64,000 nt of DNA from Owenia fusiformis. Lineage: Eukaryota > Annelida > Polychaeta > Sabellida > Oweniidae. The stretch is from NCBI GenBank assembly GCA_903813345.2, contig CAIIXF020000011.1, positions 9,212,842-9,276,841 of the forward strand, in the 5' to 3' direction. Made by a program: the position numbers and the translations under genes. Numbering within the stretch: the first letter of the stretch is position 1; each line of letters begins with the position of its first letter. Below the pieces are notes generated by a model. That model had not been told where the DNA came from. It saw only the letters and a program-made list of their open reading frames with translations, and did not search any database. Shown piece after piece: positions 36,263 through 47,145 of the stretch.

Positions 36263-37824
36263 TGATCATCCTGGAATGCCACTCTCTATACTGCACTTTA
36301 TCATATTCTTTTGTAGATTCATATATATCATCATGATCAAATGTGTCATTTGTGAACTTTTGGGCATTATTATGGCCCTGACGTCTAACCCATTCACGAC
36401 ACGTTATGGGCAGAGGCCAAGTTTCTGGTAGTTGAGCTCGATGCGCAGAAGTAATTGGCACTACTATCTTGCATCCGACCCTATATTGGGATACTCTGTT
36501 ATGTACAACATAACATTGCATGATACGGATATTTTGGAATTTCGCTTGGGCTATAACTTGATGTTTGATATCCTCGTCAGATTCTCCGTCTTGCATCTCG
36601 ATGTTCTCCAAGTAAAGCGTATATCCCTTTTCGCGATTGACTCCACGTAAAACTCTCGCTGGGCCAGCTGGCTTTATGGTTGAATTAGTCGCAGGTATTG
36701 GGCTCTTGTTTTGAGGTTTCTTGTGACGACGTACAACATCTACCCAGGGCTCTTGTTGCCCAGTGGATCCGATCACCTCTATCGGACGCAAATGAAACAT
36801 CACGTTGATTGGACCGTGTCCCTGGAGATGTATGTGTATTGTCTTGTCGGGAAAGTACACTAGTCGGCCTTATACCAGGTTCGCGGGGCTCTGGTGCGGA
36901 GATATTTCGGCCCCTGCCCCTACCCCTTCCACTAGATGGAAACGGGGGTACGGCACTCGGTTGCACTGGTTTATTATTGTTTACTTTTGGTGCATCAGCT
37001 GATTTACTGGAAATTGGGTCACCTTTACATGTTTTGGCATCGGGATTTGCGGTCAAAACCCCGGGTGGTTGGCAAACTTCGGGATTAGAGGTTGAAACAT
37101 GTGTACCTTTTATAGGACTAGATATCTGCTGTAGTTGCTTGGCTATGGATGAAGGCACACTCAGTAAACGAAGTCGGTCAACTTCAGATGTGAGCTCCTC
37201 AATCTGTTTCGATTGCTGGTCAAGTTGACTTTTAAGATTCGAGAACTGTTTATTATGTTGTTGTAGCTCTTTATTGAGCTCTTCATTTGCTGCAGTCAAA
37301 ATGCATACCTGAGCTAAAGCTTCTGTTCCACTGCTGCTAGCGGCGCTTCCCCCTCGTTCACTCACATTTGCACGTTGTACGTCCGTGCTCCGCCCAAGGC
37401 CATCAGGCACACGACTTGTCGATCCAAGAACGCTTCGTGGAAAAGAGTCAGTTAAGCCTCTTAAATACACATACATATCGTAAATATCATTCGCCTTACT
37501 GATCATTTTCTTCTCGCCCGCTCTGCGTTTGATACATATATCCTCGATTTGATCCTCCCCTCGGGCAGATAGGGGTCCATAACGATCTTCACACACGGTA
37601 CTAAGGTACTTTTTCACCAAGTCGAACAGGTGTGTCCTAGCTTCATCTATAATATCCTCATCGTGGTCCATAATTATTTGCTCGACTATATCATATCTTG
37701 GTGAACACTCGACGTTGCTGAGTAGTCTGTCCATACAGGGATCCAAATCTGAGATTGACGCCATCTTGGAAAAGTTTTGAAAATCAAGTCCACAAAACCT
37801 CACATGAAATCCATCCAACTTCAC
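36243..37824 (-). pseudogene. LINE ORF1 (frameshifted)
   Basis: The first frame (37824 down to 36685) starts MKLDGF..., but MASISDLDPCM a few codons on is the likelier start. It has a helical N-terminal domain, a Ser-rich linker and a coiled coil (ELNKELQQHNKQFSNLKSQL, EELTSEVDRLRLL), then a Pro/Gly/Arg-rich stretch. The family C-terminal domain (YTLYLENIE..., SQYRVGCKIVV, ETWPLPITCREW) lies in the next frame (36860 down to 36243), so an indel near 36790-36860 splits the ORF. ORF1 proteins bind LINE RNA and act as chaperones in the RNP; this role is inferred from the family. The end overlaps the ORF2 start. Confidence 0.7.
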
Positions 37825-38363
37825 GTAAATAAAGTATATCCATGCGTATAGTCATTATATATCTCCTCTTTATACATTTATAGTCATATCATACATACTT
37901 TTGACACCAGAAAATGTTTATAATCACATGAAAACATTAAATGTACCAAAAAGCTAAATTACTCCTTTGCAATGGAATATCATTCATATCAGTCATGGCT
38001 GGCCGAATAATCATTTATTTTGCAAAGTGGGGCAAAATTCAGCTCAGACCCAAGTTTTAAACATTGCAAACGTCAACGGGGGCGTAGGGGCTATTGGAAG
38101 AAGGTGTGACAGGAGGTGTGACATAGACAGTAAAGTGTTCATACTCATACTCTTGCAAGAATACTTCCTATACCCCTCCAAATTGCCACCACTTCCTTGC
38201 ACATAAAGATGCGCTCATCTGTCGTCATGCATGGTTCAGCCGGCCCTGAGTCATCTGTGGGTTAAAGCAGAGAAAAGCAGCCAGTGGGCAATTCTTTCTT
38301 GAGGTTTTGCAATATCTTGTGGAGGAATTGTGAGCACAGATGCTCCTGAGATAGCTCCAGAAG

Positions 38364-39412
38364 TAGGCTTTATATAAAAAACCTCCTACCCACGTACCCT
38401 CGTACCCACGTACGTGGGTCCTGACCCAGTCTTTAAAGAGTTAAATTTTTAAATGTTTAAAACGGGTTTAAAACATTATTCAATCTCAGTTTATCCTGAA
38501 TTATAGATGAATTTATGCATCCATATGCCTTTATTTATAGGTCTGACATCTCTCTAGTAAAATAAAATAAAGCCGGAATTGCATAAATGTTCATTATTTT
38601 TGAGCTATTTGATTTATGTTTTTGATATGTCGAAATGTTTTTTGTTGATCGGGCAGTCTTACCTGTATAACACATCAGTGCTGATTAGCAATCTCCTAGC
38701 CTTCGTTCAGTGCAATCCGTGCCTCCTGTTACCTCATGCAGATTGTAAATGTCCCGGGAAGTTTACCCTTGTCCAAAAGTTGACATCTTTTTAAAAATAT
38801 ATTTCTTAGAGTTTCCAACCAATTAAATTCACCACATTTTATTAGATGTTTATTTCAAATGTTATTAGAATTCATTCTTATGAATATTATACGTTATTAA
38901 CGTATGTTAGTCAAAGATTTGGTGTCGTTGTTGTCCATTGTATTCACGTTTTACGCGCAAAAAGCTAGAAACTACAAAGCTGAACTTTTATCATTCAAAC
39001 CAGTTTTACATCAAATCATTGTCAAAATAAAACTCTACTCTTCATATTACCTAATTATGGATCAAACGGCCATGAATAATGTCGAAGTTTGCAAACTTAC
39101 ACTCCCCTGCATAAGTTTGGCAACTCTAACTTTTAATTCCATCTAAATGATTCACTGAACTAGTACGCACAATTATCCTTAAATTGTGCCAAAAAGCGAT
39201 TAAAAACGAATATAGCGAATCCTTCTACTTTTCAAATATTTCGTTATTCAATTGCGCCACGGTTAAACAGAAATGCAGCCTTTATTATTCCTGAATTGAT
39301 CACTCTATCACTTTGTATCTCCAATTCTGATGTTAAATTAAATAAAAGACATAAGACAAATTACACGTATAGTTCAAATCTGTCGTGCAAACAATGAATA
39401 CTTGTAATATCG
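38364..39412. other. No gene seen; one dispersed repeat
   Basis: AT-rich sequence with a small dyad cccacgtacgtggg at about 38404. The stretch agccttcgttcagtgcaatc ... cctcatgcag ... tttaccctt (38698-38772) matches the reverse complement of 43787-43865. No supported exon. Confidence 0.5.
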
Positions 39413-39912
39413 NNNNNNNNNNNNNNNNNNNNNNNNNNNNNNNNNNNNNNNNNNNNNNNNNNNNNNNNNNNNNNNNNNNNNNNNNNNNNNNNNNNNNNNN
39501 NNNNNNNNNNNNNNNNNNNNNNNNNNNNNNNNNNNNNNNNNNNNNNNNNNNNNNNNNNNNNNNNNNNNNNNNNNNNNNNNNNNNNNNNNNNNNNNNNNNN
39601 NNNNNNNNNNNNNNNNNNNNNNNNNNNNNNNNNNNNNNNNNNNNNNNNNNNNNNNNNNNNNNNNNNNNNNNNNNNNNNNNNNNNNNNNNNNNNNNNNNNN
39701 NNNNNNNNNNNNNNNNNNNNNNNNNNNNNNNNNNNNNNNNNNNNNNNNNNNNNNNNNNNNNNNNNNNNNNNNNNNNNNNNNNNNNNNNNNNNNNNNNNNN
39801 NNNNNNNNNNNNNNNNNNNNNNNNNNNNNNNNNNNNNNNNNNNNNNNNNNNNNNNNNNNNNNNNNNNNNNNNNNNNNNNNNNNNNNNNNNNNNNNNNNNN
39901 NNNNNNNNNNNN
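39413..39912. other. Assembly gap (500 N)
   Basis: A run of exactly 500 N, the usual size for a gap of unknown length. The acceptor side of the following exon lies only about 55 bases after it, so upstream exons of that gene may be lost here. Confidence 0.99.
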
Positions 39913-39967
39913 ATGATAACCTGCTTATCTAATTGAATAATAGTTTTTCATACGGAAGAACAACTAG

Positions 39968-40285
39968 CGAATGGCACGAGCAGCTGGCTATCGAGATGAA
40001 GAATCACTTCGCTTTTTGTTTGGGGCTTGTCACAAAAACGTTGTCCTCCGCACTCAAGCCTTTGAAACAATTTCCAAAACTCTAGATGGTTGGTTTGATG
40101 GATATGGAAGCCCAAAGGATGGCAATGCTTTATTTGAAAATCATCAGAATGGAGAAGTTCTAGATAGTGTTGATTCTATGAGACCATTGATAACGGAGCA
40201 GCTGCCTGATATTTTACGTCTGGCTGAAACCTGTCCATTTCCCGATGTCAGAGGAAAATGTGAGAGTCTTTTAAGGGAGCTTCAG
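39968..40285 (+). CDS. Exon of an unrecognised helical-repeat-like protein
   Basis: An open block of about 106 codons runs from an acceptor-like aactag|cga to a strong donor cttcag|gtaaga. It reads RMARAAGYRDEESLRFLFG, then ACHKNVVLRTQAFETISKTL, and ends RGKCESLLRELQ. Codon use and composition look like real coding sequence, unlike the surrounding repeats, and the exon ends in phase 0. The helix-rich, Leu-spaced pattern suggests an alpha-solenoid (ARM/HEAT-like) segment, but I cannot name the protein. The start is not certain: the in-frame ATG at 39971 is preceded by an in-frame TAG that would be part of the intron. Earlier exons probably lie in or before the assembly gap. Confidence 0.65.
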
Positions 40286-40313
40286 GTAAGATATTTTCAC
40301 ATGCTATCTATTG

Positions 40314-41104
40314 GAAGACTTACACCTGCCACAACCGTCGCCATGTTAATCAGTGTTTTTAAGTAGCAGGATCCTGCCATGACCGTGGTAGTGTTATCGT
40401 GTAAGCCTGGTATAACCGTGACAGGCTGGTATAACCGTGACAATGCTGTATTATATTGCAAGGCCTGTAATGGCCCTGGAAGTGTTATCGTGGAAGCCTG
40501 GCGCGACCGTAGCCTTTATTGTGGTTTATAAGCAAATTTGAACATTAATGTATAGTAGTAATTTTGATTTTGACATGATTAAGGTAGTTAAACACCATAG
40601 TATTAAACTGTTTAATTGTAATGACGATCACTTAAAATTGTTAAGGATATTCTTGGCATTAATGTCATACATATTTACTAGTCATTGCAATACATTATAA
40701 CGGTCATAGTAGGACTAAGCCTAAATTTCTACATTACCACCCTCATACCTGGCCTTGCAATACTATATTACATTGTCACGGTCATACCAGGCTTTGCGAT
40801 CCCATAATACATTGTCACGGTCATGCCAGGTTTTCAAATTGTCACGGTCACTTTGACTTATAACAATCATAAATTTCTACATTACCACTCTCATACCCAA
40901 ACTTGGAATACTATATCACATTGCCACGGCGGTCATACCAAGCCTAGCAATACAATATTACATTGTCACGGCCATGCCAGGCCTTCCAGTACTATATTAC
41001 ACTGCCACGGTCATGCCAGGCTTTCACGATAACATTACCACGGATCCTTACGCTACTTAAAACACTGAATAACATGGTGATGGTTACGCCAATCGTTAGT
41101 CTTG
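40314..41104. mobile_element. Foldback element made of inverted 45-bp modules
   Basis: The left end (caaccgtcgccatgttaatc ... agtgtttttaagtagc ... ggatcc ... gtgttatcgtgtaagcc) is repeated inverted at about 41010-41104. The inside is a run of about 45-bp modules of the type cctggtatgaccgtgacaat-gtaatatagtattgcaagg in both orientations. It begins about 30 bp after the splice donor of the 39968-40285 exon, i.e. inside the intron. It has no coding content. Confidence 0.7.
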
Positions 41105-41209
41105 CAACAGGGACAAAGTAGAATTATTTCTTTATGGGGATTCAAACCATTCTCAAAATTCATTTCGTTCATTGCGTACCTTCACTTCCTCTCTGACGTT
41201 GTTAAAATA

Positions 41210-41825
41210 CTGTACGCCCGGTATTATTCGCGTGCGATTAACTTTCGCGCTTTTCGCGATGGTGTTAAAATCGCGAAAAATTATCGTCGCGAAATTGCCA
41301 ATTAAATCCCCGGGAATTTGTTTTTACCCGGGGCTCTGATGCATTTCGTCAACTTCTGATCCCTCCATTCCTACATCTGTGAGAAGAACTACAACATGCA
41401 TTTAGTTTTGTGTAAAACGTTTCGTCTAGTGTTATTGGGCGATGATTTCCACCAACATGTAATACAAAATACGAATTCAAACTGCTTTTTCGTTTTAAAA
41501 TAAGACCGAAGTTAACGATGCGGATGATTTCCACTAACATGTAATACAAAATACGAATTTAAACTGCTTTTTCGTTTTAAAATAAGACCGAAATTAACGA
41601 TGCGATAATAGAAGTTGATATGCAGCTTGCCGATGATAAAGATCCCAGTTATTGTAAATCTGATCCAACTATGACATCAGGTAAGTGCAATTACTGTAAT
41701 TTAGCTTGAGAATTCCGAGAATAATGAATTTCAAACTTGTGAAATTCGCGAAATTTAATAGCCGCGAAACCGTGTTTTCGCAAAATTCGCGAAATTAAAG
41801 CTCGCGAATATTACCGGGCGTACAG
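41210..41825. mobile_element. TA-flanked MITE with CTGTACGCCCGGTA ends (616 bp)
   Basis: ctgtacgcccggtattattc at the left is inverted at the right (gaatattaccgggcgtacag), with further matching cgcgaaa-rich inner arms. TA flanks both ends (41208-41209 and 41826-41827), as expected for Tc1/mariner-type non-autonomous elements. The centre contains a tandem duplication. Confidence 0.75.
41440..41605 (+). repeat. Tandem duplication of about 82 bp within the MITE
   Basis: gatgatttccaccaacatgt...aagaccgaagttaacgatgcg is followed at once by a second copy with four or five changes. Low divergence suggests a recent duplication. Confidence 0.85.
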
Positions 41826-42238
41826 TAGTTCTAAAATTCCCGGGTCACGATCTGAGAAAGCTTCAGAAATTAGTACGATCTGTAATACTCTAATCAACAA
41901 TGCCAAAACTTTAATATAACATAAATTATAACGTTTACAAATGATTTTACCATTGAAATTGGTAATCAATGTTGTAGTTGATGTGTTTTTAGGTAAAAAT
42001 CTCCGCGAAGCAACAAATTGTAAAATGTCAGGATCGATTATCACTGGGTTCAACACATTACTACACGTTTTCAAGATGGAGGTGTCAAAATTTTCTGAAA
42101 ACGCTTCAAATAATATTACGTTAATTCCTGGCGAGTTCACCAATATCATAACTTGTTATCAAGTAACAAGATAGAGAAATATGTAAGAAATTCAATTTTA
42201 TCGATTATAACATCACATCGACATGTGGTATTCTTTTA

Positions 42239-43519
42239 TTATCCCATCGAACGAAGTTCGGAGGGATATAGGGAACGCCTCCGTCCGTCCGTCCGTCCGG
42301 GCAATAACTAAAATACCGTTGGCCCGATTTTGTTCATATTTTGTACACATATACCCTATGGGAGAAGAAGTTCTGCTCGGAAGCCAATTTTCAAAATGGC
42401 CGCTCATTTCAAAATGGTGGCCATTTTAGTGCCGATTTTACTGTAATTTAGGTGCAATATGTAAAACTCTAATAGCAATATGTTATAAATGTAAAAAAGT
42501 TATATAGGACATTAATAAAGCTAGAAATGTAGATATTAAAAAAGCACATGGCAGCCATCTTGAAAAATGGCGGCCTTTACTCGTTAATTTACGATTTTTG
42601 CTGTAACTCGAAAAGTAGTGGAGCGATTTTGTTCATATTTGGTATGTGAATACTATAAGTGTGGCACACTGTCCTATTACACTTTTGGTAGAAGGCGGCC
42701 ATTTTGAAAAAAGTTTTGAAAAATGGCCGCCATTTTAACACATTTTACTATAACTCGAAAAGTAGTGAAGCGATTTTGTTCATATTTGGTATGTGAATAC
42801 TAAAAGCACGGCACACTGTCTAATGACACTTTTGGTAGAAGGTGGCCATTTTGAAAAATGGCCCCATGGTATTTTACTATAACTTGAAAAGTAGTTCAGC
42901 GATTTTGATCATATTTGGTATGTTTCATATTTTATATGTGAATACTATATAAGCATGGCACACTGTCTAATGACACTTTGGGTAGAAGGCGGCCGTTTTG
43001 AAAAATGGCCATCATTTTTACGTTTTTTACTATAATTTGAAAAGTAGTGAAGCGATTTTGTTCATATTTGATATGTGAATACTCATGAGCCTTGCACACT
43101 GTCTCACGACACTTCAGATAGTAGGCAGCCATTTTAAAAAATGGATGTCATTTTTACATTTTTTACTATAACTCGAAAAGTAGTGGAGCGATTTTGTTCA
43201 TATTTGATATGTGAATACTCTAAGCATGGCACATTGTCTAATAAAACTTTGTACTCGGCCATTTTGAAAAATGGCCACCATTTTTATGTGTGTTATTTTA
43301 CAAGTACATGTGTGCGATTTTTCAAAAATTTTATGTGTGGCTACTTAAAAGCATATAATTTCTTCTGATGACAACTTGGCTAGTGAGCAACCATTTTGAA
43401 AATGGTGGCCTTTCTGTTGTGTTGTTTTATGATATTTGCTATATATTTCGTTTGTAAAAATGCCAGCCATTTCTGTTCGATGGGATTTGCTACGCTTTGG
43501 CGTTGCCGTTGTTCTGGTT
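42239..43519. mobile_element. TTATCCC element, copy 2 (1281 bp)
   Basis: Matches 15815-17014 from the TTATCCCATCGAACGAAGTT hairpin to the terminal gttgttctggtt. It has five or six internal monomers with gagcgattttgttcatattt and the ggccattttgaaaaatggcc palindrome. It differs from copy 1 in monomer number and in having a shorter CCGT run. Its insertion lies within the 13 kb interval between the two candidate host exons. Confidence 0.75.
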
Positions 43520-43781
43520 AGACTTTGAAAACTACGAATATCGGGATGACGTCACTTCAAAACGAACTGCATAGCAATGGTGTTAATAAACAATTTCTGA
43601 TCGGAAGTCCTTGCAAATTCTTAAGTATTCACTTATTTTTAACAGTTTGTTACGAATTACTTAATATTTTTCTGATGAATGAATTCTTACTACATTAGAA
43701 ATAAACATTTTATAGAATATAACGAATAAAATCAGTAGCAAACGCAATGAAATATATATTTTTTGAAGGAGATCAAAATAT

Positions 43782-43990
43782 TTAGAAGGGTAAATTTCGC
43801 GGGAATTTAAAGAACTGCATGAGGTAAGGCACAGGAGGTACAGATTGCACTAGACGAAAGGCTCGGAGATTGGATTCAAACTTAACTAAATCCACTTGTT
43901 TGAAAATTCTCAAGCTCACTGCATCATTTTTAGAAAAATATGCAAATGTGTAGGTTTCCCTCCCACCACTCACTTCACTCTTGAGTCCTT
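43782..43990 (-). repeat. Dispersed repeat related to 38.7 kb
   Basis: The minus strand has an open 63-codon frame. Its nucleotides cgtctagtgcaatctgtacc...cctcatgcag...tttaccctt match 38698-38772 in the other orientation. This shows a repeat family rather than a gene; its class is unknown. Confidence 0.4.
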
Positions 43991-44202
43991 ATTTAATTTT
44001 TTCTTCACCCTGGAATTATTAATCAAGTGGCTGATAATGCCTTGAGCAAAGCCACTACAAGTGTATAATGTTTGTACTTTATGTATTTGTAAAATAAATT
44101 CTATGAATAAAAAAAGACTTATCTACACCTTCTACTTTTTGTCAGAGAGCTGAGTAATCATCATCGGTTACTAAAGCTGTAATGCGATTTTTTGCCTGTG
44201 GA

Positions 44203-44595
44203 TTAGAGCTGGCACGGAACGGAACGATTTTGCCTTCGGAAACGGACTTTCGGACCTACCTTCTCATATTCCGATAATTTTCGGAATTTTTATTTTCCTT
44301 AAAGAACATTTACTTATCGTTATAGCGACACGCTAACTCGGTCATTAACATTTTGCCATTAGTTTTGAACATTTATGCCACTTGTTCTGGCAGTTAGATA
44401 GTGTCAGTGTTTGTATTTAATAAACTTAAATATATATAGTTGAACACTGCTGTTCCAATAGTAACAAAAATGAGAACTAAGGGAAGAAGTAGGAACTATT
44501 TTAAATAAGGTCCGAAATTCCGAAAGTTCCGAATTCCGAAGCCAAGTTCCGAATTCCGTTCCGTTCCGATTCCGTTCCGTTCCGTTCCAGCCCTA
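44203..44595. mobile_element. hAT-type MITE with 8-bp target duplication (393 bp)
   Basis: Inverted ends TAGAGCTGGCACGGAACGGA and TAGGGCTGGAACGGAACGGA are flanked by identical 8-mers ctgtggat at 44195-44202 and 44596-44603. An 8-bp duplication plus TAG.G.TG-like ends is the hAT hallmark. The right end has expanded into a ttccg pentamer run. No transposase is present, so it depends on an outside source. Confidence 0.85.
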
Positions 44596-44603
44596 CTGTG
44601 GAT

Positions 44604-46336
44604 AAATGTCCTATTTCCAGGTCATATTACCTTTTCTTCATCTCATCCTCTAAATTTCAAAATGGTTGATGATTCTAAAAATTCTCATGACATGACAAGT
44701 CATTATATTAAATATAAACTTGACCATCATATACCTGTCAACCTGGGAACACCTAAAATGAGTAACTTATAAATGTTGAGCACCTTCCTTCAAATTGTGA
44801 ACACCTTGGTCCAAATAAGAACACCGTGGTCCAAATCTTGGACACATTGGTCCAAATTTTGGACACCTTGGTTCAAATTTTATTGCTTATATCCACATTC
44901 TGAATGCCTCCAATTTTTCAGTCTCACTTTGCTCTCCTTCAAATATAATTCACCTGAAAAATCCACATTAACTGTGTTTGATTATTTTGGCATCCGTTTT
45001 TTGGCATTCGTTTTTTCAGCCTGAACTGAACTGGGACTCGACACCAAAATTTCTACTGGAGTAGAATGATAAATTTGACGATCGAGTAGACGATTTTGGC
45101 TATTATTTTTTTTAAAAATTGAGAAAATTAGAACCTGGAAATCAAGGCATTTGTCACTTAAAATCATGAGTATGGAGGGTAAATCACGATTTTTCTCTGA
45201 AATTTTCAGGATCACGATTTTTAAATTTTCAATCGATTGATCATTTTTCTAGGCTCATTCGAGTTCTTGTCGATTACCCGAGTCACTTGTTACACCACTA
45301 GCAAGAAGGGCCCCGTGGGGCAAGAATCAGAAACCTTGTTTGAATCATAGGTTTTTAAGTCTTACAGAAGTGGGGCAAAAAGGGCCACTTTTTGGGGAAA
45401 GTGCCGCCGATTGAATCTTGTGTCTAAATGAAACAAAATGAACAGAGAGTGAGGTCATGATGATCCCATGTCAGGATAATATTTGGTTATCTGATATCTG
45501 ATTTATACTTTAAAACAATAAAAAAAACTTGGTGGTCACCCCACGGCCCTTCTTACCCCGCTATCCCCTAAACATAATTGTAAAACATGTAACAGTATTA
45601 TAGCAATAGCAAATAGCAAATGATCTGAATTTGGGAATTATATTACTAGTTATGTTTGTTCACTTTGTGTATGTCATTGTGTGAAACTTGATACTTTAAC
45701 AATAACACTGTGACACACTCGGGTGTGTTTTCTGATTTTTGGATCAATCACTCATATCGCATAGCCTGTGAGAAACGCAATCAGAACTGAACCAAACTGT
45801 TAAAATACAATTGCCGAACCATGAAATCTCAAATCGTTTGACCCCTAATAACTATTCTCTGTGTTCATAGTAGTCACTTTAAGTCCCAATGACAAATCTC
45901 AGCTGAAAAATTTGAGTCCCATATATTTTCTGCATCATACATTTTCTTTGAATTTTTAATATTTTGTGCATTTGCAAATCTCATGTTTGTCAGCACTCCT
46001 GAAATTTATTATCAATCAAAAGCTTTCAGAAAAAATGTAGACATACTTAATACTACTGTAATACTACATAATTATTGGTTTATAAGTATGCTGTAAATCA
46101 GTTAAAGTTACTTTGATTTATGATATTTATAAAAACTGAGTACAACAAAGGTCTACTTCAGTCTTGGCATGTTCCGGAACACATCAGAGCCAATCGAACT
46201 TGGTGTTTCAGACTGAAAACCCTGCAATTAATCTCTAGTTAAGCCAATCAGATTCACATGGACAGAGAGTTTTGTCACGTAATCACGTGAGGTGGCAATA
46301 CATTTTCACGTTGCATGATGTAACTAATCAGAATTA
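44604..46336. other. No gene seen
   Basis: AT-rich non-coding sequence. Short local repeats only, e.g. three tandem copies of a tggtccaaat/ttggacacc block at 44795-44880. No exon or RNA gene supported. Confidence 0.5.
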
Positions 46337-46505
46337 CAGTAAAACCTTTCGTAGTGAACAAACGCCTCTGAACATATGTCTCATATACATACACATGTCT
46401 CCGCACATATTTTCTCCACACATATTCTACTGACTCCATAGAAAACACCTACCAACACTGAACGTTTTTTCTCGGCAAAAAATGTTCATAGGTTTTACTA
46501 CAGTG
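46337..46505. mobile_element. pogo/Tigger-like MITE (169 bp)
   Basis: It begins after TA with cagtaaaacctttcgtagtg and ends ttcataggttttactacagtg before TA. The CAGT.AAACCT end is typical of pogo/Tigger-type elements. It is too short to encode anything. Confidence 0.55.
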
Positions 46506-47079
46506 TACTTTCACGTTTCATGTGCTCGGTATTGTAAGAAATAGTTTCAGTAGACAACCTGTCAGCTGTATTACAGATAGTGTCAATTGTCAAGGGATAA
46601 ATTAGTTATTATGATCAGTTTTGGATACGTGTTATATCCCTCAAAAAATATTATATTCTTACCTCCGACCATCCAAACCCTCTGTAAGATATCTATATTT
46701 CACTCAGGATATATCCCATATTCATAACCTCCCGTAACAGAACCATCATATATCAGAATGATCATGGTATTCCCCATATATTGGCAATTGGTTTTCCGTA
46801 ATTTGAATTGCCACTAAATTATTCTTGACAAATCAAAATTGAAAGAAATTGAAAGATTAAGATAGCTCAATGGGAGATTTACACCTCTCTTATTTAAATC
46901 TTTGTCATGTTTTTTTGTTAGAAGTGTTCTGATTGGCTTAAAGATAAAAAAATTAGAGACCCATCACAAAAGCAAAAGCAGTATCGAATGTATTCTTGAG
47001 AACATTCTATGGAATAATGGAACTTAAACATTACGCAGGTCTCAAAAAAAGTTTATGTTTATTAACTGCATAATGCAAT

Positions 47080-47145
47080 ACCCTGCACGCAGAGTCTAGT
47101 GATAAACTACCCTCTGCCTAGTATAGACTATATTACAGTTTAGCA
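47080..47145 (+). repeat. Dispersed repeat pair member
   Basis: accctgcacgcagagtctag...aaactaccctctgcctag...tagacta.attacagt is found again at 63342-63400 in the same orientation. Confidence 0.6.

Larger units (their letters stand above)
32551..37935 (-). mobile_element. APE-type LINE, nearly full length (about 5.4 kb)
   Basis: Minus-strand non-LTR retrotransposon with a 5' leader, ORF1, ORF2 overlapping ORF1 by about 20 bases, and a 3' end finishing in a (TAA)n tail, seen as ttattattattattatta on the + strand at 32552-32571. It interrupts a mariner-like element. I could not define the target duplication exactly. The clade is unsure: the EEP endonuclease and RT order fit the jockey/CR1/I group rather than R2-like LINEs. 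Frameshifts in both ORFs suggest that it is inactive. Confidence 0.85.
32275..38363. mobile_element. mariner-like foldback element split by a LINE
   Basis: 32275-32550 and about 37936-38363 match consecutive parts of the reverse complement of the 58059-59048 element, so they are one element interrupted by the LINE. It begins after TA with cagtgcgtataaaaaaaacg, the Tc1/mariner-like end. The distal end is truncated after agctccagaag. On the minus strand the right part holds the same decayed transposase tail as the 58 kb copy. Confidence 0.75.

Noticed and set aside
36805-37228. Plus-strand frames across LINE ORF1
   Set aside because: They are antisense shadows of the minus-strand ORF1 and lack any independent signal.
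39385-39936. Open frame spanning the run of N
   Set aside because: It is only open because the gap has no called bases.
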